This document shows, one piece after another, positions 36,524-46,428 of a DNA stretch of 64,000 nt. The stretch's first letter is position 1; each line of letters starts with the position of its first letter. Origin of the DNA: an uncultured Roseburia sp. (lineage in GTDB: Bacteria; Bacillota; Clostridia; Lachnospirales; Lachnospiraceae); NCBI GenBank assembly GCA_945787015.1, contig CALZGM010000012.1:1-64000 (forward strand), in the 5' to 3' direction. Under the pieces are notes generated by a model. The model did not search any database, was not told where the DNA came from, and was given only the letters and a program-made list of their open reading frames with translations. A program made the position numbers and the translations under genes.

Positions 36524-37477
36524 ATGAAAAAAATAACATGTATTATAATCCTGCTGCTTTACATTTTTGTCATGGCGGCATGTGGCGAGAAAAGTTCCGC
36601 AGTGAAGTTGTTCGAAATAGAGAGCACCGACCAAACTGCGAACTGCAATGTTTATGTGGTTTCTATCAATCCTCAGGCTGCAATTTATGAAGATGCCAGA
36701 ACGTACAAGGTCGTAAATATAGTAATGTTAAACGACGATGCGAAAGAGCATTATGCCGAACTTTCCTTTGAGGGGAAAAGTGTTTCAGATGTTGTCAATG
36801 ACATGGTGGATCTCTGCGTTGAGAAAAATCTGATTAACGAAGAAAACAAAGATGTGAATATCGTTGTTGCGAAATATCATGAGAATAATGAGGAACATCT
36901 GGAAACTGAAGTTCAGAAAATCAGAGATAGTGTTTCCCAAAACCACGGTGAAGGGATTATTGTCAATGAAAGTAAAGCGGATGTCACCAATGAGGACGGA
37001 GACGACGTAAACATTACAAGCCAGGAAATATGGATAGAATGTCCTGACTGCGAAGGTGGAATGGCAAATTGTACTCATTGCAATGGAGACTGGGAAACAG
37101 GTGTATATATTCCGGCTGAAGCGTGTAGGGAATGTGGTGGCAGTGGTGATATTGTGTGGATTGAAGAGCGAGAAGAAGAGGTAAGAAATGATTACGTCTG
37201 TCCAGTTTGCGGTGGAAAGGGCTGGCTTGATGATGGTATGCATGGAGGAAAGACAGCAGAATGTGGTCATTGCACCACAAATGGTGGCAATAGAGACTTC
37301 AATGATCTTGCATATGATAAGGTTATCGTAGAGGAGGAAATGCACGAAGTCTGTGGATCATGCAACGGGACCGGAATCGGGAATGAAGAACGCTACGAGG
37401 CATGCTACTACTGTAGCAATGGTAAGGTACAGTGCCCAACCTGCAATGGATCCGGTGGATGGATGATTTCCAACTAG
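36524..37477 (+). CDS. Lipoprotein with DnaJ-like Cys-rich repeats
   Basis: A 317-residue protein. It has a basic start, a hydrophobic stretch and a lipobox ending MAAC (Cys20), so it is likely anchored outside the membrane. Residues 20-160 form an unassigned domain. From about 170 there are CxxC-x-G-x-G type knuckles (CPDCEGG, CTHCNGD, CRECGGSG, CPVCGGKG, CGHCTTNGG, CGSCNGTG, CYYCSNG, CPTCNGSG), like the zinc-binding region of DnaJ. The role may be protein binding or redox protection at the cell surface; the partner is unknown. ATG follows AGGAGG. A palindromic repeat starts at its stop codon. Confidence 0.8.
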   Translation: MKKITCIIILLLYIFVMAACGEKSSAVKLFEIESTDQTANCNVYVVSINPQAAIYEDARTYKVVNIVMLNDDAKEHYAELSFEGKSVSDVVNDMVDLCVEKNLINEENKDVNIVVAKYHENNEEHLETEVQKIRDSVSQNHGEGIIVNESKADVTNEDGDDVNITSQEIWIECPDCEGGMANCTHCNGDWETGVYIPAEACRECGGSGDIVWIEEREEEVRNDYVCPVCGGKGWLDDGMHGGKTAECGHCTTNGGNRDFNDLAYDKVIVEEEMHEVCGSCNGTGIGNEERYEACYYCSNGKVQCPTCNGSGGWMISN

Positions 37478-37587
37478 GAACATTCCTTTTGCCCTAAAAA
37501 GAGCCCTTTGCCACGGTTTTGTTGGCGAAGGGCTCTTACTTTACTTTTTAGAAAAAAGGCTTTGTTCGAGACAAAAGAAATGTCCCT
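37478..37587. repeat. Palindromic MITE-like repeat, copy 3
   Basis: The outer arms AACATTCCTTTTG and CAAAAGAAATGTCCC flank the conserved hairpin GAGCCCTTTGCCAC ... GTTGGCGAAGGGCTC. It lies between the convergent lipoprotein and phosphodiesterase genes and overlaps the last base or two of the latter. Confidence 0.75.
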
Positions 37588-38971
37588 AAAGCAAGCTTTC
37601 AAATTCTGCCAGCGGCATCGGCTTATAATATAAGAAGCCCTGCGCCCGGTGACAGTCACATTTTAATAAAAATGCTTCCTGTGTTTTTGTTTCTACACCT
37701 TCTACGATGATATCCATTTCCAATTCGTGTAACATGGCAATGGTATGACTTAAGATACTCTGACTTTTCGGATTTTTGATATCAAGGATAAAACCACGGT
37801 CAATTTTAATCTCATCAACAGGCTGGTTCTTTAACATCGTCATGGAAGAATAGCCGGTGCCAAAGTCATCCATAGAAAGTGTGAAGCCGTATTGACGCAA
37901 AATTTTCAGGTTCTCATACATAGTAGATTCGTTTTCTAAAAAACCACTTTCTGTAAGTTCTAAAACAACATAACTTGGTGGAACCTTAAAATCTTCGGAC
38001 AACTGAATCAGGCATTCACGGAACGCCTTGTCAAATACATGTGTTCTGGAAATATTAATGGAAATAGGAACAACCGGTAATCCATTTCTTAAACGTCCAC
38101 CAATAAATTGGAATACCCGAGTCCAGATATAGATGTCTACATCAATAATCAAACCATTCTTTTCAAGCACCGGAATAAACTGGTTTGGAGTGACCAGCCC
38201 ACGCTCCGGATGAATCCAGCGTATGAGAGCTTCACCACCAATGATCTGTCTGGTAGACATGTCAACTTTTGGCTGGATATAAACATGTAGCTGCTCTTCT
38301 TTTAAAGCTCCCACGATATCATTTTCAATCATCTTATTTAATAGCATCTGACTGCGCATTTTCTCGTCGAAAAAGGCATACTTCGCATAAAACTTACCTT
38401 TAATGGTATTTAGAGCCATCGTAGCATAATCACGCATGATACTTACAGACATGGTAGGGCTTTCAGCAACACAGATTCCAAATGCCGGAAGCACCTTATA
38501 AGGAATCTTAAAGTCTGAAATTCGTTGGTCAATCTGTTTTACAATCGCAATTAAGTCATCTTCTGTCTCATAGGGAGTAAACATTCCAAAAATATCAGCA
38601 CGAAAATGGGAAAGAACGACATAATCACGCATCTGTTTCTGCTCGCGAAGCGCATCAGCAGTACATTTTAAGAGTGCGTCTCCGACATCGCGACCACAAA
38701 ATTCATTAATCGATTTAAAATTGGCAAAATCCAACACTATCATTGCAAACTTTGTCTGCGGATGCTCCAACATAAGCTCTGCAGTCTTATAGTGAAAAGC
38801 ACGCAGATTATATAATTCTGTCATAAACGTGCGGTTGCTTTCCATATTATTTTCTGCCATCTTTCGCAGAGAATAGATATAGAGTTCAAAATCACGATCA
38901 CTCATGCTTCTTAACAAAGCATCTTTCGAATGTTCTTGTTGATTTTCCTGCCAACTATCTTTATCTATCAT
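37586..38971 (-). CDS. EAL-domain cyclic-di-GMP phosphodiesterase with degenerate GGDEF
   Basis: A 461-residue cytoplasmic protein. The N-terminal half is a GGDEF-like domain without the catalytic signature (RADIFGMF at its place), so it cannot make c-di-GMP. The C-terminal EAL domain keeps the catalytic blocks: GGEALIRW, NISRTH, ELTES, DDFGTGYSS, KIDR and EGVET. It should hydrolyse c-di-GMP to pGpG. A c-di-GMP-binding PelD-like protein is encoded 22 kb away (61085), so exopolysaccharide control is a plausible link. The gene stands alone and is divergent from the large surface protein. Confidence 0.92.
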   Translation of the reverse strand: MIDKDSWQENQQEHSKDALLRSMSDRDFELYIYSLRKMAENNMESNRTFMTELYNLRAFHYKTAELMLEHPQTKFAMIVLDFANFKSINEFCGRDVGDALLKCTADALREQKQMRDYVVLSHFRADIFGMFTPYETEDDLIAIVKQIDQRISDFKIPYKVLPAFGICVAESPTMSVSIMRDYATMALNTIKGKFYAKYAFFDEKMRSQMLLNKMIENDIVGALKEEQLHVYIQPKVDMSTRQIIGGEALIRWIHPERGLVTPNQFIPVLEKNGLIIDVDIYIWTRVFQFIGGRLRNGLPVVPISINISRTHVFDKAFRECLIQLSEDFKVPPSYVVLELTESGFLENESTMYENLKILRQYGFTLSMDDFGTGYSSMTMLKNQPVDEIKIDRGFILDIKNPKSQSILSHTIAMLHELEMDIIVEGVETKTQEAFLLKCDCHRAQGFLYYKPMPLAEFESLL

Positions 38972-39094
38972 GTATGCCCATCTCCCAATAAATAATTCCT
39001 ACTATTAATATAGCACCTCACTATATCCAAAGTCGAGTTAAATTTGTACGATTTTTTTATGATTTTCAATGTGTAATATTTAAAATTAGATTAT

Positions 39095-39108
39095 CTATCC
39101 TAAAACTA
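39095..39108. promoter_or_regulatory. Shared 14-base intergenic motif, copy 2
   Basis: CTATCCTAAAACTA, identical to 36415-36428, in the gap between the divergent phosphodiesterase and surface-protein genes. No other signal was recognised in 38972-39270 apart from the AAAGGAGA ribosome site before 39271. Confidence 0.3.
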
Positions 39109-39270
39109 TTCTTGTGTTTAAAATAGGAAGATAGTATTATATATTTATATGAAGTTACCAAAGTCTAAATCTATGTGGATTATCATCGATGGTTACGATT
39201 AGCGCATCATCTATGCCGGTTGGGCAAAAAATTAATATGACAAATAAGTTATGTAAAGGAGAGATGACAA

Positions 39271-42200
39271 ATGAGTAAGAGTAAGAGTAAGAAGAGAATT
39301 TTGGCAGGAATCATGAGTTTGCTCTTGGTAATTACAACCGTGTTTATGGGGAATGTGGTGACGAGAGCGGCGGAGGAGAATACGAGTAGTTTTCAAATTC
39401 GTATTACGCCTATTGAAGGAGTGACATCCATTTCATATCAGATTGCTGGAAATGGGGCTGTCAGCATTGGACTTAATGATTTTATGGAACAGCCTGTAGA
39501 TGAAAGCGGTACCGTATGGTACACATGGAATTACACGGGAACGGTTGCCGTTGGAACAACAGTAGCACTTTCGGTCACTACAGCAAATGGATATTCGATA
39601 GAGCAAAATAGTGTGCTGGAAAAGTCGATTGTTGCTGATGATAGTAACGAGTTTGAGGTGAGATTAGCAACTTCGCCTACATCAGATCCAGGAAGAAATG
39701 TAAATATGACTTTTGTTGGTGCTGCTTCCGTAACAGCTAATGAAAATGGAACAGAAGGTTGTATGGCAAATTATACAGTTGGAACGGAAAATGTAAGTGT
39801 AAATATCTCCAAGGGAACACTCACCGGAAATACACTTCAAATCAATAAAAATGATATTCCAAGCTCTTTTACCTTTACAAACTACAACACAGGAACAATG
39901 AATGCAAAGGTGTATACAGACGAGGGATTTTCTAATAGTATCGGTTGGAATAGTGAAAATAGTTCGGCCTTTTTTACAGGTGAAGGAAGCGTACCGGACA
40001 GCTTCAACTTTACAATTGAAGCAAGCTCCCAAAGCAGCAATAATAACGGAAAAATTCGCTTTCACTGTCAGGATAATCCGGTCACCGGCGGTCATGTGAG
40101 CGTAAGTTTTGATGGAAGTGAATATGTCGGAGTTCCGGAGAACGAAGATAACTCTTACGGAACGATTGACCTTCCGCAAGGTGTTAGCAATTTAACCGTA
40201 GTTTATTTTAAATTTGAAGAAAATAACGGGTACTCACTTGACACCGGGCGAGGTGTTGCTATCTGGCTAGATGGGGAATCGACTCCTTTGACAGCAAATG
40301 CTGAGGGGGCTTATACATACACATTGCCGGATTCCCCTCTTGAGAAGCAGTATGAGTTGGAATTTGGCTGGGGAAGCGGCAACGGTGGTGGCGGACAACA
40401 AGATGTCAGCTTCTCCTGCAGCGACATGAACGGAAAAGAGAACGAGCGCGTAGATGCTGTTGAAGTTCAAAAGCAAGGATCAAGCGATTGGGTTGCGTAT
40501 TCTTCAGGTGCACTGGATTCGCTTGCAGAAGGAGATACCTTCAAAGTTCGAATCAAAATGAAAGAGAACTTTACTATAGACAAAGTCTCTTTAGATTACG
40601 AATCATTTAATCATAACTCTCGAGTAGGATACTTTAAGGAGAGTGACCAACCGAATTATGACGCAATAATTGCCGCACTTTTGTCTGAAGCCGGATATTC
40701 AATAACATTCCAACCGGAAGCAGATAGCAGGAATTCGGACGGACAAAGCACATTGCAAGCCAATTCCACTTGTCTGCGACTGCAATATCAGACGGCGCTT
40801 TCTTATGCGGAAAACGTTGATATCAACATGTTCTTCCAGACAAAAGATGGGGACAATGGTTATGGAGTATGGACAAGAGATGATAACGGAGCGGATGTCT
40901 TTGTAGATGGAGTTGGTGATTCCGAAGTCAAATTTTCTTTCAATGGCAATAACTATGGAGAGAATGGAGATCCTTTTGGTCTCGGATATGGAAGGGAGAA
41001 TACCGGGGAAAATCCGATACAGGTATCCTATGTATCTGCATATGCCGGAAAAGTAGGCCAGACAGTTACGGTTACTCCGGAGACCTACGATTATTTCGCC
41101 GCAGGAGGATATGCTACAGAAACTAATCAAAATACAATACGTATTGACGATTATGATGGCCTGATTGATGAAGTATACATTGATGTCAATGGTGACAATA
41201 CCTTTGAGGCGGGTGAAAAACTGACACCAGAGGTCGGAGAGGATGCGTTTATTGGAAAGTATTCTTATTATGAGAAAACACTGGATGCTTCCTCTTCCTA
41301 CAACATCCTTGTAAGAAAGCATCTGTCCACAAGAGTATCCTTGAAGTGGAGCTATACAGAATCAGGAACCGATTTTTATGTTGACCATGGTGATATCTTC
41401 ATTGAGAAGGTTGTCAGAGGTGATGAAACCTTATATCAGGCCCAGGTGAATACAAATGGTGATTTAGTGCTGGATGAACAGGGCGTTCCAATCGCAACCA
41501 TCGATTTATTGGGAAATGATTATGGGGTCTCTTCCAGTGCAGGTGAGGTATTCCTGGAATGCGGCGATGAGGTTACCATTCGCTTAATTCCTACCTATGG
41601 ATATCAGATTGAATCGGCTACCCTTAATGGTTGTGTGCAGTTGACTCCGAATGAGGTAGTAAGTTCCTTCACATTTACGGTAGGTGGAAATCTCCACATG
41701 GCAGGAACCTTTATTGAGGCTACGGATGTAACCGATACACGTGGCGCGACGACGGTAAGTGATGCCAGCATTACAGATGGGCAAAATGCCACAGATTCCG
41801 GTAACTTAAAGCTTACCGTGTCGGATTATGACGGAACATATGAGAACGAAACCGCAGCTCTGGATTTAGCAAGGGGAGACAATGCAGAGGCGGAGGCAGA
41901 GACAATTGCAACTTTGGATATGACACTGGACAGTATGGTCAGCAAAGGAAATGGTGAGTATTGGACAGAGAATATCAGTGAATTCGATAATCCGATTAAT
42001 GTAAACCTTGAATTGAATGATGACAGTTACGTAGAAGGAGATACTTATGTGGTAGTTCGTGAACATGAAGGAGAACTTGAACCACTGGAAACCAGTTATG
42101 AAGATGGTGTGTTAAGTGTTCCGACCGAAAAGTTCTCTACATACTCAATTATCAAGATTTCAGCAGCAAAGGAAGACAGACCTGATATTTCCCTTATTGA

Positions 42201-43440
42201 TATTTCTACACTCAAATGGACCGGAACGACTTTCGTGTATGACGGAACTGCCCAAGGCCCTGCATTCAGCAGCACATTGCCAACGGGCGTTGTATTAGAA
42301 TCAAAAACAGGAGCATCAAATACCTCAGCGGGTAACTACTCAGCTGTTGCAAGCCTGAAACTTGCTGATGGTTATTCCAAAGAATATTACAAGTTGGTAA
42401 ATACTTCAAATACAGCAGGGATTACTGTGGCAGCAGATGGAGCCACTGCAACGGTATCACAAGCATGGAGTATTACAAAAGCAGCACCAACCATTACATT
42501 GTCGAACTTAAGCGAGACAACCAAGGCACCTACCGGTGTGAAAGCAGCAATAAGCCCGGAAGATGCAACAGCAGCTGTAGTAATTGAATATCAGGTAGAA
42601 TTATCCGCAAATGGTCAGACAACAAAGCAGTGGGTGAAGACACGTCCAACTGTTGCAGGTACATACCCGGTACGTGCATACCTTCCGGAAGGAACAACAA
42701 ACTTAGAAGCAGTGACGGAAGCGAATGCAGTAACGGGAACATATATTTTAACCCAATATACAGCTCCAACAGCTAATGAGGGAAAAGACGTTAATACGAC
42801 AGACCCCGCTTCAAATGCATTAAAAGCCAACCTGGCAGAGGATGCAAAACTGGCAGATAAAGTGCTTACACCAAAAGAGCAGGCATCAGGCGGAACAGTC
42901 AGCTTAACGGTACAGGATATTACAAAGACTGTTAGTGATGCAGATAAAACTTTAGTAGAATCAAATCTTGGTGGGGCAACCTTAGGAATGTATCTTGACT
43001 TTGACTTAACCAAAGTAGTATTAGGACAGGCAACACCGGTTACGGAAACAATTGATGCGGTAAAGATTCGCCTGACTCTTCCGACAAGTTTGATTAATAC
43101 CGATACAACTAAGGTAAGAACCTATCAGATGATTCGTGTGCATGACTTTGGCGCAGGCCCGGTAGCGGAAACTCTTCCTTGTACTTTTGATGCAGCAACC
43201 GGCACAGTAAGCTTTGATACGAAGTATTTTTCTACGTATGCTTTGGTATATTCAGATGCAGCAGTACCGGCTTCACCATCCGATACCCCTTCAGAGGATA
43301 CGACTGTAAATACAGCAGTAAAGGATGCAGTGCCAAAGACCGGTGATGCAGGCAGTACTGTTTTATGGTATGCGGTAGCAGTAATCAGTGGATTGGGTGC
43401 AGTTTATTTTGGAAAGAAAAAAAAGAAATACACAAAATAG
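39271..43440 (+). CDS. Large sortase-anchored surface protein
   Basis: A 1389-residue secreted protein. A basic start and hydrophobic core (ILAGIMSLLLVITTVFMGNV) form a signal peptide, probably cut near TRAAEE. The ectodomain is beta-rich, with repeated Asp/Gly/Asn-rich segments and a C-terminal part resembling MBG/Ig-like repeats (KWTGTTFVYDGTAQGPAF). The end has a VPKTG sorting motif, a membrane segment and a KKKKK tail. The next gene is a class B sortase that overlaps the 3' end, which makes it the likely substrate-enzyme pair. VPKTG resembles the [SP]PxTG motif used by clostridial SrtB. The ligand is unknown; adhesion or matrix binding is plausible. Confidence 0.85.
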   Translation: MSKSKSKKRILAGIMSLLLVITTVFMGNVVTRAAEENTSSFQIRITPIEGVTSISYQIAGNGAVSIGLNDFMEQPVDESGTVWYTWNYTGTVAVGTTVALSVTTANGYSIEQNSVLEKSIVADDSNEFEVRLATSPTSDPGRNVNMTFVGAASVTANENGTEGCMANYTVGTENVSVNISKGTLTGNTLQINKNDIPSSFTFTNYNTGTMNAKVYTDEGFSNSIGWNSENSSAFFTGEGSVPDSFNFTIEASSQSSNNNGKIRFHCQDNPVTGGHVSVSFDGSEYVGVPENEDNSYGTIDLPQGVSNLTVVYFKFEENNGYSLDTGRGVAIWLDGESTPLTANAEGAYTYTLPDSPLEKQYELEFGWGSGNGGGGQQDVSFSCSDMNGKENERVDAVEVQKQGSSDWVAYSSGALDSLAEGDTFKVRIKMKENFTIDKVSLDYESFNHNSRVGYFKESDQPNYDAIIAALLSEAGYSITFQPEADSRNSDGQSTLQANSTCLRLQYQTALSYAENVDINMFFQTKDGDNGYGVWTRDDNGADVFVDGVGDSEVKFSFNGNNYGENGDPFGLGYGRENTGENPIQVSYVSAYAGKVGQTVTVTPETYDYFAAGGYATETNQNTIRIDDYDGLIDEVYIDVNGDNTFEAGEKLTPEVGEDAFIGKYSYYEKTLDASSSYNILVRKHLSTRVSLKWSYTESGTDFYVDHGDIFIEKVVRGDETLYQAQVNTNGDLVLDEQGVPIATIDLLGNDYGVSSSAGEVFLECGDEVTIRLIPTYGYQIESATLNGCVQLTPNEVVSSFTFTVGGNLHMAGTFIEATDVTDTRGATTVSDASITDGQNATDSGNLKLTVSDYDGTYENETAALDLARGDNAEAEAETIATLDMTLDSMVSKGNGEYWTENISEFDNPINVNLELNDDSYVEGDTYVVVREHEGELEPLETSYEDGVLSVPTEKFSTYSIIKISAAKEDRPDISLIDISTLKWTGTTFVYDGTAQGPAFSSTLPTGVVLESKTGASNTSAGNYSAVASLKLADGYSKEYYKLVNTSNTAGITVAADGATATVSQAWSITKAAPTITLSNLSETTKAPTGVKAAISPEDATAAVVIEYQVELSANGQTTKQWVKTRPTVAGTYPVRAYLPEGTTNLEAVTEANAVTGTYILTQYTAPTANEGKDVNTTDPASNALKANLAEDAKLADKVLTPKEQASGGTVSLTVQDITKTVSDADKTLVESNLGGATLGMYLDFDLTKVVLGQATPVTETIDAVKIRLTLPTSLINTDTTKVRTYQMIRVHDFGAGPVAETLPCTFDAATGTVSFDTKYFSTYALVYSDAAVPASPSDTPSEDTTVNTAVKDAVPKTGDAGSTVLWYAVAVISGLGAVYFGKKKKKYTK

Positions 43441-44251
43441 AAAGCTGAGATTTATATGTGGAATCGTCTTTCTATTGGCGGTAGGAATGCTTTTAAAAAA
43501 TTACTATCTGGAATGGAAAGACGATGAAACATTAAAAAAGCAGCAGGAGACTTTAACTAACGAGAAAGAAGTTGCTATACAGCGGGAAGAGACAGAAACG
43601 TTAGAAACAGAGGAAGAAACCGAATATATTCCTATTATTCTGCCGGAATATGAGGAGTTGTATGAACAGAATCAGGACCTGATAGGTTGGCTTAAGATAG
43701 AAGATACCGTAATTGATTATCCCGTAATGCAGACACCGGAGTATGAGACTTACTATCTATCCTATGATTTTAATGGGAAACCAAATAAGAATGGATGTCT
43801 GATTCTGGATGCTGATTCGCAGACGGGGATAGGTACGAAGGAAACGGAGTACCAAAACGGAATGGCACCGTCAACGAATCTGATTATTCATGGGCATACC
43901 ATGAAGTCCGGGCAGATGTTTGGAAACCTAAAGCTGTATCAGGATGCGGAATATGGAGTGGAGCATCATGTAATCTATTTTGATTCGTTATATGAAAAAC
44001 GGGAATATGAGCTGATAGCAGTATTTTATTCGCAGGTTTATTATGAAAACCAGGATGTATTTAAATATTATAAATTCTTTCAAGCGGACACGCAGGAGGA
44101 ATTTGATGACTGGTATAACAATATAAAAGCGTTATCTTTATACGATACAGGGGTAACTGCGGAATTCGGAGATGAATTTCTGACATTATCCTGCTGTGCA
44201 TATCATGTAGAAGACGGAAGATTTGTGGTTGTTGCGAAACGTATTATTTAA
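43388..44251 (+). CDS. srtB: Class B sortase
   Basis: Up to 287 residues. The GTG at 43388 lies inside the upstream gene; later in-frame starts such as TTG 43409 are possible and no strong ribosome site is seen, so translation may be coupled. A membrane anchor (FICGIVFLLAVGMLLK) is followed by the sortase fold: LIGWLKIEDTVIDYPVMQ, the catalytic His in LIIHGHTM, the catalytic Cys in LTLSCC and the Arg in DGRFVVVAKR. It cleaves the sorting motif of surface proteins and joins them to peptidoglycan. The likely substrate is the VPKTG protein just upstream. Confidence 0.9.
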   Translation: MDWVQFILERKKRNTQNRKLRFICGIVFLLAVGMLLKNYYLEWKDDETLKKQQETLTNEKEVAIQREETETLETEEETEYIPIILPEYEELYEQNQDLIGWLKIEDTVIDYPVMQTPEYETYYLSYDFNGKPNKNGCLILDADSQTGIGTKETEYQNGMAPSTNLIIHGHTMKSGQMFGNLKLYQDAEYGVEHHVIYFDSLYEKREYELIAVFYSQVYYENQDVFKYYKFFQADTQEEFDDWYNNIKALSLYDTGVTAEFGDEFLTLSCCAYHVEDGRFVVVAKRII

Positions 44252-44258
44252 GAATAAG

Positions 44259-44298
44259 GAGTCTGTGCATTTTCTATCAAGTGCACGGACTCTTTTTT
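44259..44298 (+). terminator. Intrinsic terminator after the sortase
   Basis: Stem GAGTCTGTGCA/TGCACGGACTC with one G-U pair and a 12-base loop, followed by six T residues, eight bases after the stop codon. Confidence 0.9.
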
Positions 44299-44358
44299 AC
44301 CTTTTTTTCAAAAAATGTGGTATTATAAAAATTGATTACGTTTTTTGAGGTGATAACT

Positions 44359-45723
44359 ATGAAGGAACAATCTTCGGCACAATATAAAAAAATGACAGAA
44401 ACGCCGGTTCCAAAACTGATACTCATGCTTGGAATACCAACCACCATCAGTATGTTGGTGACCAGTATCTATAATATGGCAGATACCTATTTTGTAGGAC
44501 AGATAGGAACCAGTGCATCCGGTGCAATAGGAGTTGTATTCGGATTGATGGCAATTATACAGGCCTTTGGATTTATGTTTGGGCATGGTGCGGGAAGTAT
44601 TATATCCAGAAGTCTTGGTGCAAAAAATAAGGAGAGGGCATCAACAATTGCGTCTACCGGTTTTGTATGGGCGGCACTGGCCGGTGTAGCCATCAGCGTA
44701 TTCGGATTGCTTTTTATCAATCCGCTGATGCGCCTTTTGGGAAGCACCGATACGATTTTACCCTATGCGAGAACCTATGCGATTTTCATTCTGCTGGCAG
44801 CACCGTTTATGGCAAGCAGTTGCGTTATGAATAATGTACTTCGTTATGAAGGGCGGGCAGCGCTGGCGATGATTGGATTGGTGACGGGCAGCCTTTTAAA
44901 TATCTTTGGAGACTGGCTTTTGGTGAGCAAGTTTCAGATGGGCGTTGCCGGTGCGGGAATTTCCACAGCGGTTTCCCAGACGATTAGCTTTTGCATTTTA
45001 CTGTCTATGTTTTTACGTGGAAAAACGGAAAGCAAATTAAGCATCAAGTGGATATCTAAAGATTTGAAGGATGTGCTATTGATTTGTCAGACCGGATTGC
45101 CAAGTCTGATGCGGCAAGGACTTTCCAGCGTTTCCACAATGATTTTAAATGGACAGGCAGGGGTATATGGAGATGCAGCAGTAGCGGCAATGTCAATTGT
45201 AAATAGAATCTGCTTTTTCATTTTCTCTGTGGGACTTGGAATCGGTCAGGGCTTTCAACCTGTTTCTGCGTTTAATTACGGTGCAAAAAAATATGACCGT
45301 GTGCGAAAAGGCTTTTATTTCACATGGGCAGTCGGAGAGCTGCTTCTGGGCGGTTTTGCAATCGTAGGAATGTTTTTCTCACAGAATCTGGTAGCCATTT
45401 TCAGGGACGACCCGAAGGTAATTGAAATCGGTAATTTTGCATTATCCATACAGCTTTGGGCATTGTTTTTCCAACCGTTGGCTGTATGTGCGAATATGAT
45501 GTTCCAAAGTATCGGGAAAAATGCAGTGGCTACCTTTTTATCCATGTTAAGAAGCGGACTGTTCTTTATACCGACGATATTGATTCTGGCTAATACACTT
45601 GGCTTGACCGGAGTGGAAATTTCACAGACGGTAGCGGATATTCTGGCATTTGCGGTATCCGTACCATTTGTAATAAACTTTATGAAAGACTTGAAACGAC
45701 TGGAAAGGGCAGAGACAAAATGA
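44359..45723 (+). CDS. MATE-family efflux transporter
   Basis: About 454 residues from ATG 44359, which follows GAGGTGAT. Twelve hydrophobic segments and the family blocks PKLILMLGIPTTISMLVTSI and NMADTYFVGQIG are present. MATE pumps export cationic drugs and metabolites in exchange for sodium ions or protons across the cytoplasmic membrane. The stop codon overlaps the start of the HAD phosphatase gene (ATGA), so they form an operon. The substrate cannot be read from sequence. Confidence 0.9.
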   Translation: MKEQSSAQYKKMTETPVPKLILMLGIPTTISMLVTSIYNMADTYFVGQIGTSASGAIGVVFGLMAIIQAFGFMFGHGAGSIISRSLGAKNKERASTIASTGFVWAALAGVAISVFGLLFINPLMRLLGSTDTILPYARTYAIFILLAAPFMASSCVMNNVLRYEGRAALAMIGLVTGSLLNIFGDWLLVSKFQMGVAGAGISTAVSQTISFCILLSMFLRGKTESKLSIKWISKDLKDVLLICQTGLPSLMRQGLSSVSTMILNGQAGVYGDAAVAAMSIVNRICFFIFSVGLGIGQGFQPVSAFNYGAKKYDRVRKGFYFTWAVGELLLGGFAIVGMFFSQNLVAIFRDDPKVIEIGNFALSIQLWALFFQPLAVCANMMFQSIGKNAVATFLSMLRSGLFFIPTILILANTLGLTGVEISQTVADILAFAVSVPFVINFMKDLKRLERAETK

Positions 45724-46370
45724 AATATCAGACAGCAATTTTTGACTTGGATGGAACGATTTTAAATACCATTGATGATTTGGCAGACAGCTTAAATTAT
45801 GCACTTGCAAAGAATGGCTATAAGGAGCGAAGCGTAGCGGAGACGCAAAGCTTTGTGGGAAATGGACTGCTGATGCTGGTGAAACGGGCGATTAACCCGG
45901 AAACGAGTGAAGAAGAGGCAAAGAAGGTTTTGGCAGATTTAAAGGCTTACTATAAAATCCATTGTGCAGATAAGACAAAACCTTATGAAGGAATACCGGA
46001 ATTACTTAAGGATTTAAAGACAGCAGGCTACCGACTTGCGGTGGTATCCAACAAAGCGGATTATGCGGTTCAGATTCTGTGTGAGCAGTATTTCCCGGGC
46101 ATTTTTGATCTGTCGGTCGGAGAAAAAGAAAATGTGCGAAGGAAACCGGCGCCGGATTCGGTAAATGCAGTATTGGCAGAGTTTGGTCTGACAAAAGAAG
46201 AAGCAGTCTATATCGGCGATTCCGACGTAGATATTGAAACGGCAGAAAATGCGGGGACAGACAGCATCTTAGTGGCGTGGGGATTTCGTGGTGCGGAGTT
46301 TTTAAGAGAAAAGGGCGCTAAGAATATCGTGTTTGATACAGAGGAATTAAAACATTGTCTGTTAGAGTAA
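45720..46370 (+). CDS. HAD-family phosphatase, phosphoglycolate phosphatase-like
   Basis: A 216-residue protein with all haloacid-dehalogenase motifs: FDLDGTILNT (nucleophile and acid Asp), VVSNK (motif II), the RRKPAPD lysine block and YIGDSDVDIETA (metal-binding Asp). A helical cap follows motif I. It resembles Gph/PpaX-type enzymes that dephosphorylate phosphoglycolate or similar small substrates. It overlaps the MATE gene by four bases. Confidence 0.88.
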   Translation: MKYQTAIFDLDGTILNTIDDLADSLNYALAKNGYKERSVAETQSFVGNGLLMLVKRAINPETSEEEAKKVLADLKAYYKIHCADKTKPYEGIPELLKDLKTAGYRLAVVSNKADYAVQILCEQYFPGIFDLSVGEKENVRRKPAPDSVNAVLAEFGLTKEEAVYIGDSDVDIETAENAGTDSILVAWGFRGAEFLREKGAKNIVFDTEELKHCLLE

Positions 46371-46428
46371 AGTTTACTATTATAATGGAAGAACGATAAT
46401 TTGGGATTTGATTTGAAAGGATGGTAAG

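Noticed and set aside
33035..37587. CRISPR array
   Set aside because: The repeats are palindromic, irregularly spaced by whole genes and no cas genes are present.
38972..39270. Cyclic-di-GMP riboswitch before the large surface protein
   Set aside because: The conserved class I core was not found, although the neighbouring gene is a c-di-GMP phosphodiesterase.
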